The notes under the pieces: model-generated
Database searches by the model: none
What the model saw: the letters and a program-made list of their open reading frames with translations, nothing else
What the model was told of the DNA's origin: nothing
Source of the DNA: CAZSAL01 sp964604825
GTDB taxonomy: Bacteria > Elusimicrobiota > Elusimicrobia > 2-01-FULL-59-12
NCBI GenBank assembly: GCA_964604825.1
Contig: CAZSAL010000022.1
Coordinates: 1 to 39,385 of the forward strand
Direction of reading: 5' to 3'
Length of the DNA stretch: 39,385 nucleotides
Made by a program: the position numbers and the translations under genes
Shown: positions 32,260 through 39,290 of the stretch, one piece after another
Layout of the letters: every line of letters begins with the position of its first letter
How positions within the stretch are numbered: the first letter of the stretch is position 1

Positions 32260-32967
32260 ATGAAAACATCAAATTGTCACAAAGCATGGGGAACGATAGC
32301 AATTGTTCTGCTGGCGTTGGGATGCGCGACTACTAAGCAAGCGCGCAACACCAAGGCCAGCCCCTTTCTTGGCGATGCGGCTTCTCTGCTGAAACCAGGA
32401 AACGAAGGGCAGGCGCTGCTCGTATATATTAAACCGGATGTGCAATGGCAAAAATATCAGAAAGTCGTTATCGAACCCGTAACTTATTGGGTTGGGAAAG
32501 ATGAAGACGACAGCCTGAAGGAGCCGGAGCGAAAAGCGCTCACCGACTATTGTTACGCCCAGTTGAAAAAACAATTCTCCAAGTCCTATACGGTTGTGGA
32601 TACACCCGGTCCAGACACGCTTACGTATTCGGGAGCACTGATAAATGCGGAGAAATCCTGGCCGGTGATGACAACCGTTGCAAGCGTGATTCCACAGGCA
32701 GTAGCGCTTTCCACGCTGAAAAACGTCACTACAGGAAAACCTGCGGGAGTAGGGGCAGTCCATGGAGAAGTAAAGGTTACGGATTCGCTCACCGGCGATC
32801 AGCTTTTGGTCGCTTCGGATAAGCGGGTCGGGGGAATGGGCTGGCAGGGAAAGACCAATAAATGGGAAGCGGTAGAAAGCTCCGCGCGGTACTGGGCGCA
32901 GCAGTCCGTTTATCGCCTCTGCACGCTTCAGGGACGCACCGACTGTAAGGAACCTACGGAAGGCTAG
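32260..32967 (+). CDS. DUF3313 lipoprotein
   Basis: 235 residues. The signal peptide ends in LALGC, a clear lipobox. The rest matches the DUF3313 pattern (KYQKVVIEPVTYW near residue 70, YAQLKKQFSKSYTVVDTPGP near 110-130, then GEVKVTDSLTGDQLLVASDKR near 170). These are outer-membrane lipoproteins of unknown function. It is 66 bp after the membrane-protein gene; AAGGGG lies eight bases before the ATG, so it could be translated on its own. Confidence 0.82.
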   Translation: MKTSNCHKAWGTIAIVLLALGCATTKQARNTKASPFLGDAASLLKPGNEGQALLVYIKPDVQWQKYQKVVIEPVTYWVGKDEDDSLKEPERKALTDYCYAQLKKQFSKSYTVVDTPGPDTLTYSGALINAEKSWPVMTTVASVIPQAVALSTLKNVTTGKPAGVGAVHGEVKVTDSLTGDQLLVASDKRVGGMGWQGKTNKWEAVESSARYWAQQSVYRLCTLQGRTDCKEPTEG

Positions 32968-32992
32968 CGAATTTATTTGGATCGTGCGGTAT

Positions 32993-34048
32993 TTAAAATT
33001 CAGAAAGGTCGCTTCGCAGCACCCCGCCCGCAGTTCCCGTAAAGCTGAAGCCATTTTGATGCAGGTTTACCACCCGCTCCAGGATGCGCCTCAGCAGATC
33101 AGCCTCACCCCCGAGCGCTTCCGCGTAGCGTTTTCCCCGCTGCGCGGTTGCATGGCGAAGCGCGGGATTTTCCCAGGCCATTCTGATCGCGTCGGCCAGA
33201 GCGGCCGGATCTTCCGGAGGAACGATGATGGCCTGATCCGTCAAAACATCCGATACCCCGGGCGCGCTGGAAATAATGACGCATTTTCCAAGCAGCATGG
33301 CGTCCAGGTAAACGGAAATTCCCGCAGGGCGCACAGTATTACGGACAATTGAAAGCACAACTACCCGGGCCCGGCATAAATTCCTTATCCAGGATTCCCG
33401 CGATCCCATCGGATCAAGCAATACCAGGTTCTCAGGAAGGCTTTCCAGCTTCCAGGAAAAGCGCGAGCCATTTTCTTCCAGAGCTTTGAAATCGGGGTAA
33501 GGTATCGCTGCCGGATAAGGCAGCCGGGAGACTGCTTCAAAAAACGTGTCATAGTCCCTGACCGACAACCCCGTCATTAAGACGAACTCTTCCTTTTCCT
33601 CCGAAACAATTTCCGGGATCCGGGGATCCCCGAAAATGTTGGACTTGAACGGCATAAAAGAGGACCTGCTTTTGGAAATCCCATAAAACTCTTCATAACC
33701 ACGCAGATCCCGAAATAGATTTATGAAATGATCAACGCGCCGCAGAAGAATCTTTTTAAAGCGCGCAGCCATTCTTTGAAACCTGGTACGCGGCATCGGA
33801 AGCAGCAGGTCAACGGCTACAACCGGTCTTCTTAAGTACGGGAACACCCAGAGCAGGAGCGCCAGGCGGAACAATTTGGCAGGGCTCTCATGAACAAGGA
33901 TCAGATCGGATTGGCGGATCTCCGGGATCAAACGGAGCAGCTCCTTCATTGATGAAGCTCCGGCAAGGCTGGTCCAGACTTCCCCCTCAAAGCTGCCGTT
34001 GTTCTTCCATTGCGCGGGTAATTTCAGGTAGTCGGTTAAAATCAACAC
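32993..34048 (-). CDS. GT-B-fold glycosyltransferase-like protein
   Basis: 351 residues with a GT4-like C-terminal half: ISVYLDAMLLGKCVIISSAPGVSDVL near residues 245-270 and AIIVPPEDPAALADAIRMAW near 275-295, the usual donor-site layout. The N-terminal half is less typical, with a hydrophobic segment LALLLWVFPYLRRPVVAVDLL that may sit at the membrane. Sugar and acceptor are unknown. The start is a GTG at 34048 with no ribosome site, 51 bp after the MtnB-like gene, so it probably uses that gene's transcript. Confidence 0.7.
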   Translation of the reverse strand: MLILTDYLKLPAQWKNNGSFEGEVWTSLAGASSMKELLRLIPEIRQSDLILVHESPAKLFRLALLLWVFPYLRRPVVAVDLLLPMPRTRFQRMAARFKKILLRRVDHFINLFRDLRGYEEFYGISKSRSSFMPFKSNIFGDPRIPEIVSEEKEEFVLMTGLSVRDYDTFFEAVSRLPYPAAIPYPDFKALEENGSRFSWKLESLPENLVLLDPMGSRESWIRNLCRARVVVLSIVRNTVRPAGISVYLDAMLLGKCVIISSAPGVSDVLTDQAIIVPPEDPAALADAIRMAWENPALRHATAQRGKRYAEALGGEADLLRRILERVVNLHQNGFSFTGTAGGVLRSDLSEF

Positions 34049-34099
34049 ACCCAGTATGACACGCGGCCGGGCAAGAGGTAACCTGGAATTGGGCGCAGT

Positions 34100-34762
34100 C
34101 TACGCCGCGCGAGGCCGTTTGTGCGGGGTTCCTTTGGCAAGACGCTTCAGGTAAAGATACTGGCAGACGTACTCGATTACTTCCATATGCGTGCGGACCA
34201 GTCCGGGTGTCCGGCCCCAGGAGATCAAACCATGATTGTAAAGCAGCACGGCGGGCAGGACCCGTTCTTTCGTTTGACGCAGGTAATTACGCAGGTCCCG
34301 GGCTATCAGGGAAACGTCCGTCCAGTTGGGCAGGATAGTTATGGGCGCGTTTTCGTCATCTTCCGCCCCAACGCCTTTCATCATCTCGAACCAGCCCGGA
34401 AACACCTTCCGGACGCGTGAGGGATGACCGTCAAGCGCCGCGATCAGCGTGGAATATATGGGATGCGTGTGAAAAACCGCGCCGCATTCAGGGAACGCCT
34501 CGTAAATCGTTTGATGAATGATCGTGTCGGAAGAAGGCCGCAGGTTTTTCGAGGTCTTTACGCCGACTACCCTGCCGTCGCGGATTGTAAGAAGTTCTTT
34601 CGGATTTAAGCTTCCTTTATTAACACCGGAAGGAGTGATGGCATAGACCGGGCCGTCCCCCAATTTTACCGAGAGATTTCCGGCAGACCCGGCCATCCAT
34701 CCCCGCTCATAAAACTGGCGGCCGCACTCTATAAGGGTCCTGATCATTTTATTGTTATCCAT
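34100..34762 (-). CDS. Class II aldolase/adducin protein, MtnB-like
   Basis: 220 residues. The zinc ligands are in HTHP (about residues 98-100) and in NHGL further on, and the motif GNLSVKL followed by ITPSGVNKG is the phosphate and substrate loop. The ending with VIEYVCQYLYLKRLAKG matches methylthioribulose-1-phosphate dehydratase (MtnB) best; L-fuculose-phosphate aldolase is the main alternative. No other methionine-salvage gene is in the window, so the MtnB call is tentative. A promoter with an 18-bp spacer lies upstream. Confidence 0.8.
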   Translation of the reverse strand: MDNNKMIRTLIECGRQFYERGWMAGSAGNLSVKLGDGPVYAITPSGVNKGSLNPKELLTIRDGRVVGVKTSKNLRPSSDTIIHQTIYEAFPECGAVFHTHPIYSTLIAALDGHPSRVRKVFPGWFEMMKGVGAEDDENAPITILPNWTDVSLIARDLRNYLRQTKERVLPAVLLYNHGLISWGRTPGLVRTHMEVIEYVCQYLYLKRLAKGTPHKRPRAA

Positions 34763-34776
34763 TGTAATCCGGTCCT

Positions 34777-34806
34777 GTTATACCTTGGCCCCCGTCTGGG
34801 TGTCAA
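34777..34806 (-). promoter_or_regulatory. Promoter of the MtnB-like gene
   Basis: TTGACA (34801-34806), an 18-bp spacer and TATAAC (34777-34782) on the minus strand. The start site should be near 34770, leaving a leader of about eight bases without a ribosome site. Confidence 0.65.
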
Positions 34807-34855
34807 ATTGTTATATCCCCAACCTTAATCAAACAATCAGGAGGAAATTAACGTT

Positions 34856-35074
34856 ATGGTGACAACAAACTGTCGGGAAATCACAGGCGCTGGAGACTGC
34901 ACCGTTCCGATTTCTGGAGGCAACGCGCAGGAACTGCAAAAGAACGTGTTCAAGCATGCGCTGCAGCAGCACGCGGACAAGGTAAAAAACATGTCCAGGC
35001 AGGATCAGTCCTTCATGGCCAAGCGAATCGAGCAGGTTTACAATCAAAAATCCGGCGCAGGCGCGGTCCGGTAA
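34856..35074 (+). CDS. DUF1059-like small protein
   Basis: 72 residues. The pattern NCREITGAGDCTVPISGGNAQEL then HALQQHADKV resembles the DUF1059 family (CR-x-GG-x-C, then an acidic stretch and a HxxxxH-like helix). It is probably a small cytoplasmic regulator or metal protein. AGGAGG lies 11 bases before the ATG, a little far. A strong terminator follows directly, so it is a single gene. Confidence 0.6.
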   Translation: MVTTNCREITGAGDCTVPISGGNAQELQKNVFKHALQQHADKVKNMSRQDQSFMAKRIEQVYNQKSGAGAVR

Positions 35075-35078
35075 TCTT

Positions 35079-35113
35079 AAAGGCCCCCGGGATAAAGCCC
35101 GGGGGCCTTTTTT
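35079..35113 (+). terminator. Rho-independent terminator
   Basis: A 13-bp stem (AAAGGCCCCCGGG with CCCGGGGGCCTTT) with a six-base loop (35092-35097) and a T-run of six. It ends the DUF1059-like transcript. On the other strand the T-run is short, so termination from the PII side is weaker. Confidence 0.9.
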
Positions 35114-35138
35114 AACTCTCCATACCAGCCAAAAAATG

Positions 35139-35480
35139 TCAACCGATTGCCAGGCCGCCCCTTTCGCCGGTCCGGATACGGATGCATTCTTCCATGTTCA
35201 CTATAAAGATCTTGCCGTCTCCAACGTGCCCGGTACGCGCGCCCGCAGTGATCGCATCGACAGCGGACTGCGCGTACGGGTCGTTCACTCCGATCTCAAG
35301 CTTCACTTTCTTCAGGAGGCTTCCCGCCTCCTTGTGGCTGCGGTACACCTCGGCAATACCTTTCTGGCGCCCGCGCCCCATGACTGTGGAAACGGTCACC
35401 AGATGAATTTCTTTTTCCTCGAGCCGCTGCAGCACTTCATCCACGCGGTCCGGCTGAATAATGGCGATAATATATTTCAT
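35139..35480 (-). CDS. glnK: PII signal protein, GlnB/GlnK type
   Basis: 113 residues, full length for PII. It senses 2-oxoglutarate, ATP and ADP and binds the ammonium transporter encoded upstream. Gln39 (GRGRQKG) and Lys58 are in place, as are the ATP-site motifs GHVGDGKIF and IRIRTG. The T-loop keeps Tyr46 but has Glu at position 51, where enteric PII carries the uridylylated Tyr. ATG 35480 was chosen over 35501 because AGGAG lies eight bases upstream. It is 17 bp after the amt stop, in one operon. Confidence 0.93.
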   Translation of the reverse strand: MKYIIAIIQPDRVDEVLQRLEEKEIHLVTVSTVMGRGRQKGIAEVYRSHKEAGSLLKKVKLEIGVNDPYAQSAVDAITAGARTGHVGDGKIFIVNMEECIRIRTGERGGLAIG

Positions 35481-35497
35481 GGGTGATCTCCTATCTT

Positions 35498-36823
35498 TCA
35501 ATCGATCAGTGTGTAGCCGACTTCGCGGTGCTGAGTCAGATCAAGACCGATCTGTTCTTCCTGTTCCGTAACCCGCAGCCCGACTAACTGGTCAACAACC
35601 CACAGCAGCACGAAAGTCCCGGCGAGCGAAAAACCGACCACCAGTGCCGTGGCTTTCAACTGGATGAAGAATTGCGCCGGATTCCCATAGAAGAGGCCGT
35701 TGGCTCCGCCCGCGTTTACCAATTTGCTGGCAAAAAGGCCGGTGGCGATCGATCCCCATATCCCGCCTATGCCGTGAACGCCAAACACATCGAGGGAATC
35801 GTCATAGCCGAATCCATTTTTCAGCGCCGTGACGGCGGCATAGCAGACGATTGACACAACTACGCCGATAGCCGCCGCTCCCCAGGGGGTAACAAAACCC
35901 GAAGCCGGCGTTACTGCGGCCAGGCCGCCGACCGCGCCTGTGATCATGCCAAGCATCGTGGGACGCTTGTTGAACAGCCAGTCCACAATGGCCCAGGTCA
36001 GGCCTGCGGCGGCACCCGCGGCGTGCGTAGCCACAAAGGCGCTGCCTGCAAGCGCGCCTGAACCAAGCGCGCTGCCGGCATTAAAGCCGAACCAGCCGAA
36101 CCAGAGCATTCCCGCGCCCAGAACCGCAAACGGCAGATTATGCGGCGGCGATATGCGCGAGGGATACCCTTTACGCTTGCCAAGATAAAGCGCGGTTGCA
36201 AGAGCGGCGATTCCGGCGCTGGCATGGACAACAAGGCCTCCGGCGAAGTCGAGAGTACCCGCATTGCGCAGGAACCCGCCGACGCCCCAGATCCAGTGCG
36301 CAACCGGATCATAAATGAACGTGCTCCAGAGAAGCGTGAACAGGCAGAACGCGCTGAATTTCATCCGCTCTGCGAATGCGCCCAGGATCAAAGCAGGCGT
36401 GATCACGGCAAACATCACCTGATAGATCATGAAGACCTGGTGCGGAATCGTGGGCGCGTAAGCCGCGCAGGGTTCAGCCCCGACGCCGCGAAGACCGGCC
36501 CAGGCCAGGCTTCCAATTAAGCCCTTGATATTCGGGCCAAATGCAAGGCTGTATCCGAAGAGCATCCACTGCAGGGTAACCAGGCAGATGGTGATGAAAC
36601 ACTGCATCAGGATTGACAGCACGTTTTTCTTGCGGACCAGCCCTCCATAGAAAAATGCCAGACCTGGCATCATGAAGAAGACAAGCGCGGCGCTGATCAA
36701 TATCCAGGCGGTGTCACCGGTATCGATACGGGCGGGAACGGTTTCTGCGAAGGAAGGAACAGCGGTCAGAAATACGACAAACAGCGAAGACAGCAATAGA
36801 CGACAGCGGCCATCATGGCGCAT
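35498..36823 (-). CDS. amt: Ammonium transporter (Amt family)
   Basis: 441 residues. A signal peptide precedes the typical 11 membrane segments. The twin-histidine pore is visible as GGLVVHASAGIAAL and GVHGIGGIWGS. The start FFYGGLVRKKNVLS (first transmembrane region) is as expected. It imports ammonium and is blocked by PII when nitrogen is plentiful. AAGGGG lies eight bases before the ATG. Upstream, an inverted repeat at 36845 and possible promoter pieces suggest regulation by nitrogen or by an unknown repressor. Confidence 0.94.
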   Translation of the reverse strand: MRHDGRCRLLLSSLFVVFLTAVPSFAETVPARIDTGDTAWILISAALVFFMMPGLAFFYGGLVRKKNVLSILMQCFITICLVTLQWMLFGYSLAFGPNIKGLIGSLAWAGLRGVGAEPCAAYAPTIPHQVFMIYQVMFAVITPALILGAFAERMKFSAFCLFTLLWSTFIYDPVAHWIWGVGGFLRNAGTLDFAGGLVVHASAGIAALATALYLGKRKGYPSRISPPHNLPFAVLGAGMLWFGWFGFNAGSALGSGALAGSAFVATHAAGAAAGLTWAIVDWLFNKRPTMLGMITGAVGGLAAVTPASGFVTPWGAAAIGVVVSIVCYAAVTALKNGFGYDDSLDVFGVHGIGGIWGSIATGLFASKLVNAGGANGLFYGNPAQFFIQLKATALVVGFSLAGTFVLLWVVDQLVGLRVTEQEEQIGLDLTQHREVGYTLID

Positions 36824-36844
36824 AGCTCTACCCCTTTATAGAGT

Positions 36845-36864
36845 CCTGTCATTACAATGACAGG
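36845..36864. promoter_or_regulatory. Palindrome upstream of amt
   Basis: Arms CCTGTCATT and AATGACAGG, 9 bp perfect, separated by two bases. It overlaps a possible -35 (CTGTCA) that is 17 bp from TATAAA on the minus strand. If that promoter is used, the site is placed as an operator. But the start would then lie past the AAGGGG ribosome site, so the promoter assignment is weak. Confidence 0.45.
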
Positions 36865-36881
36865 CTAGAATTCAGGAACGT

Positions 36882-37035
36882 TCAGACAACATTGTCGAAA
36901 TTCCCTTCGATAGAGCACATCACCGTGCTTAGGCAGAGGGATTTTGTCATTTTGAAACTTGGGAAGTCAAAGGCCGGAGGGGTGATACAGAAGGAACTCG
37001 CCGGGCCAAAAATCAGAGGATTCGAGAAGGAATGA
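36882..37035 (+). pseudogene. Possible coding remnant, family unknown
   Basis: A plus-strand frame ends at TGA 37033-37035 and reads IEHITVLRQRDFVILKLGK and then AGGVIQKELAGPKIRGFEKE. It has a protein-like composition but no clear start. It may be the tail of a lost gene. The opposite strand is open too, but its Ser/Pro-rich translation looks like a shadow. Confidence 0.25.
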
Positions 37036-37116
37036 TGCAGGCCCGATTTGTAGGAGCGGGTTTGCGTGTGGGAGATGGGGTGGTTTATATTTGAGCTGGC
37101 TATCAGGGAGGAAGGG

Positions 37117-37332
37117 TTAGGCGGCGAGGGCTTTCGATTTAAATTGGATTGTGATGCCGGAGGCTTCAAGAATAGACAGAAATGTGCCGCGCTGCGGATT
37201 CTGATGCGCGGAAAGAATCTTGTACAGGCCCATGCGTGAAAGATGCGCCCTTTTGGCTGTCACAGAAAGCCCATGAGCCCTGGCAACGTTGGCCAGGGCC
37301 GCCATCAGAAGCTCCTGGTCATTTTCTTCCAA
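37117..37332 (-). pseudogene. Truncated HI1420-type antitoxin
   Basis: 71 residues from a TTG start. ELLMAALANVARAHGLSVTAKR followed by LSRMGLYKILSAHQNPQRGTFLSIL matches the helix-turn-helix half of HI1420-type antitoxins. The usual N-terminal helix (about 25 residues) is missing: upstream codons are open but read unlike the family. There is no ribosome site and no RelE-type toxin gene next to it, so it is probably a broken module. A palindrome at 37379-37400 lies 46 bp upstream. Confidence 0.6.
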
Positions 37333-37378
37333 GAGGAAAATATTCGCCCCACCATCTGACCAGACGCCAAAAGATGGC

Positions 37379-37400
37379 GGTCGCCAGACGTCTGTCGACC
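37379..37400. promoter_or_regulatory. 22-bp near-perfect palindrome upstream of the antitoxin
   Basis: Arms of 11 bp around a central AGACGTCT match except for one pair. Placed 46 bp before the truncated antitoxin start, it looks like an old autoregulatory operator. Confidence 0.5.
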
Positions 37401-37495
37401 GATCAGGTGGTGGGGTTCGGTTATTTTTTGGATTGGCAGGAGAGTGTCAGACGCTAGAACGCCCCATGCAAGGTGCGATGGTTCGAAAAATATAA

Positions 37496-37520
37496 AAAGC
37501 AGTTAAGCAGCTACGTCCCC
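37496..37520. repeat. Second copy of the hairpin arm from 3.4 kb
   Basis: Twenty-five bases identical to 3464-3488 except for one. Only the right arm is present; the left half is not found nearby. Confidence 0.65.
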
Positions 37521-37526
37521 CAACCC

Positions 37527-38792
37527 CTAGGCAGCACCAGCAATCGCTCGAACAATGAGATGGGAAGTTGGGGTCGCAGGCTCGCTATCGAATGGTCCGA
37601 TCGTGCGGGAAGCAGGGTCCCTAATCCAAGTGGGGATAAGTGAGACGAAAGTCATGAGATGTGCAATGCCGTTCCAAATGGCGTGCATCATCATCGACGT
37701 AAAAAGGGAACCGGTCGAATAATAGACATATCCGTAGATAACTCCGGCAACCCACTGGCCCCAATTTTTTTTATTTCCATGCAGATGATAGAAAATCTCA
37801 GCGCTAATAAGGATCGCAATGAGCGCTCCCGTCTGGACGTGCACGGAGAAATGCAGCAGGGGAAGGACAAAAGTCAGTAAAGACGACAGATGGAATAGAC
37901 CTGCAAACATCCACTTCAATACATTGAAGAGTATCCCTCGAAATAAAAATTCTTCAGCGGAAGGAGCCAGAATAACGGAGTGAACTCCATCCAATAATTT
38001 TGTTCGCATCTTGTATGGGGGGAGCAGCTCAAACTCTTCCTTATACCGATTAAGGTAGATGGACCCGATCATCATAATCAATACCAGCGGTAATACCTCC
38101 AACGGGACTTGGAGCCTCCAGAGGAAATGCACAGCGGCATGGAAAAGCGTACCTATTGTCGACAACGGCGTTGTAACCAGCGCAAAGATAAAACCGGCCG
38201 TTCCTAACACCACATAAGTACGTAATGATTTTATTTTATCTCCAAAATTTTGATTTAAACGCTCTTGTTTTATTTGCTCCTTGATTTCATCTAGTGAAAA
38301 GAGACAGTTGGGCCACAAACTGGCAAGACCGGCTTCCGCAGACATCGCGATGAGTATAGCTGACCATACAGCCTGGGCCGTAGTGTAATGATACGTCGGC
38401 TGCATCAGAGACCTTGATAAACAGATACTTGCGAAAACAAAAAATACCCCGCCGACTCCATCCCAAATCCGATAAGCAGTATACCAGCGTCCATAAAATT
38501 CTTTTTGCTTTTGTGTCCGATTTTTTTGGCTTGGTTCAGCATCCTCTCCAATATCGTTTCGATACGGACGAATGTCATGTAGGGCTGTTAATGCTGCAGG
38601 CTGATTGAACGTATTACGGTAAGCCTCGACCAAGCGAGCTGTAATCGCCTGTTGTTCAAAGATTTGAGCAGACGGTTTGGAGGCAGTTTGAGGACTTACA
38701 CTTTGAGAAGAAATTACGGTCCAAGCGGGATCTGCAGCAACAAGAGTGGAAATCAAAATTACAACGATGGTGCGGTTAATACAGTGCCTCAT
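37527..38792 (-). CDS. CPBP-family intramembrane metalloprotease
   Basis: 421 residues. A signal-like N terminus (CINRTIVVILISTLVAADPAW) and several membrane segments. The family motifs are seen in order: EEFLFRG (EExxxR) near residue 270, HFSVH near 310, and HAIWNG near 380. Members cut or process membrane proteins, and some are linked to immunity or to export of small peptides. A charged N-terminal soluble region of about 90 residues is extra. Its target is unknown. A 53-codon ORF lies 72 bp upstream on the same strand. Confidence 0.88.
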   Translation of the reverse strand: MRHCINRTIVVILISTLVAADPAWTVISSQSVSPQTASKPSAQIFEQQAITARLVEAYRNTFNQPAALTALHDIRPYRNDIGEDAEPSQKNRTQKQKEFYGRWYTAYRIWDGVGGVFFVFASICLSRSLMQPTYHYTTAQAVWSAILIAMSAEAGLASLWPNCLFSLDEIKEQIKQERLNQNFGDKIKSLRTYVVLGTAGFIFALVTTPLSTIGTLFHAAVHFLWRLQVPLEVLPLVLIMMIGSIYLNRYKEEFELLPPYKMRTKLLDGVHSVILAPSAEEFLFRGILFNVLKWMFAGLFHLSSLLTFVLPLLHFSVHVQTGALIAILISAEIFYHLHGNKKNWGQWVAGVIYGYVYYSTGSLFTSMMMHAIWNGIAHLMTFVSLIPTWIRDPASRTIGPFDSEPATPTSHLIVRAIAGAA

Positions 38793-38864
38793 AAATCTGA
38801 GTGTAGATAATGAATATTACAACCAATTACTTGGGCCATGGGACTCTAGTCTCAATTCGTGGGA

Positions 38865-39026
38865 TTAAAGCCAGATCCAGCCAACACGCCAGAATACTTC
38901 CACACATTGTTCCCCAACTGTGTTCGGTTCCCGCGCCAGCATCCGATTAAATTGATTGTCAAAAATCGCGGTCTGCGCAATCATGCCGTGTTCGAGTCCT
39001 TGGTCAAACCATAATTTTTTCCTCAT
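38865..39026 (-). CDS. Small ORF, 53 residues, unknown function
   Basis: ATG 39026 to TAA 38865, with WFDQGLEHGMIAQTAIF and later NTVGEQCVEVFWRVGWIWL. The sequence has mixed composition typical of coding DNA and no shadow relation. The GGAG before the ATG is too close (two bases) to be ideal. It could be a small protein co-transcribed with the CPBP protease (72 bp gap), or the tail of a lost gene. No family recognised. Confidence 0.4.
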   Translation of the reverse strand: MRKKLWFDQGLEHGMIAQTAIFDNQFNRMLAREPNTVGEQCVEVFWRVGWIWL

Positions 39027-39119
39027 AGCTCCATCAGTCTACGCCAAACAACAAAGTTTTTAAATATGTCCAAAGGCTAAAAATGCGGGACCTTTGGGCC
39101 CTACAAAACCTGGGACCAA

Positions 39120-39243
39120 GTTCTCGGCTTTTCGGGAGGTAGCATCAAAGTTGGCGGCCTACAGAGAGAACCGCGAAAGGTTTAAGCCGTCGTCCCGGTA
39201 GGTCTCAGACCGGGACCCATCAATAGGAGCCTTTTCTGATGGG
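39120..39243 (+). other. Hairpin-rich non-coding stretch, possible structured RNA
   Basis: Four possible stems occur in a row: GTTCTC (39120-39125) with GAGAAC (39166-39171); AACC with GGTT around GCGAAA (39169-39182), which competes with the first; GTCCCGGT (39192-39199) with ACCGGGAC (39209-39216), 8 bp; CCCATCA (39216-39222) with TGATGGG (39237-39243). No ORF runs through it. It does not match a riboswitch consensus that I recognise. The strand is uncertain. Confidence 0.4.
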
Positions 39244-39258
39244 CCCCAGGGAGCTCCA

Positions 39259-39278
39259 AGCTGTGGTGAGCTGTGGTG
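39259..39278 (+). repeat. Tandem 10-bp repeat, two units
   Basis: AGCTGTGGTG occurs twice without a gap, just after the hairpin stretch. Confidence 0.6.
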
Positions 39279-39290
39279 CCTGTCATTTTT

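Noticed and set aside
36882..37169. 95-codon minus-strand frame near amt
   Set aside because: The composition is Ser/Pro-rich and the opposite strand looks more like coding remnant.
39120..39243. c-di-GMP riboswitch
   Set aside because: The hairpins and a GGTAG stretch first suggested it, but the conserved core (GCAAA and GGGACGCAAAGC) is absent on both strands.
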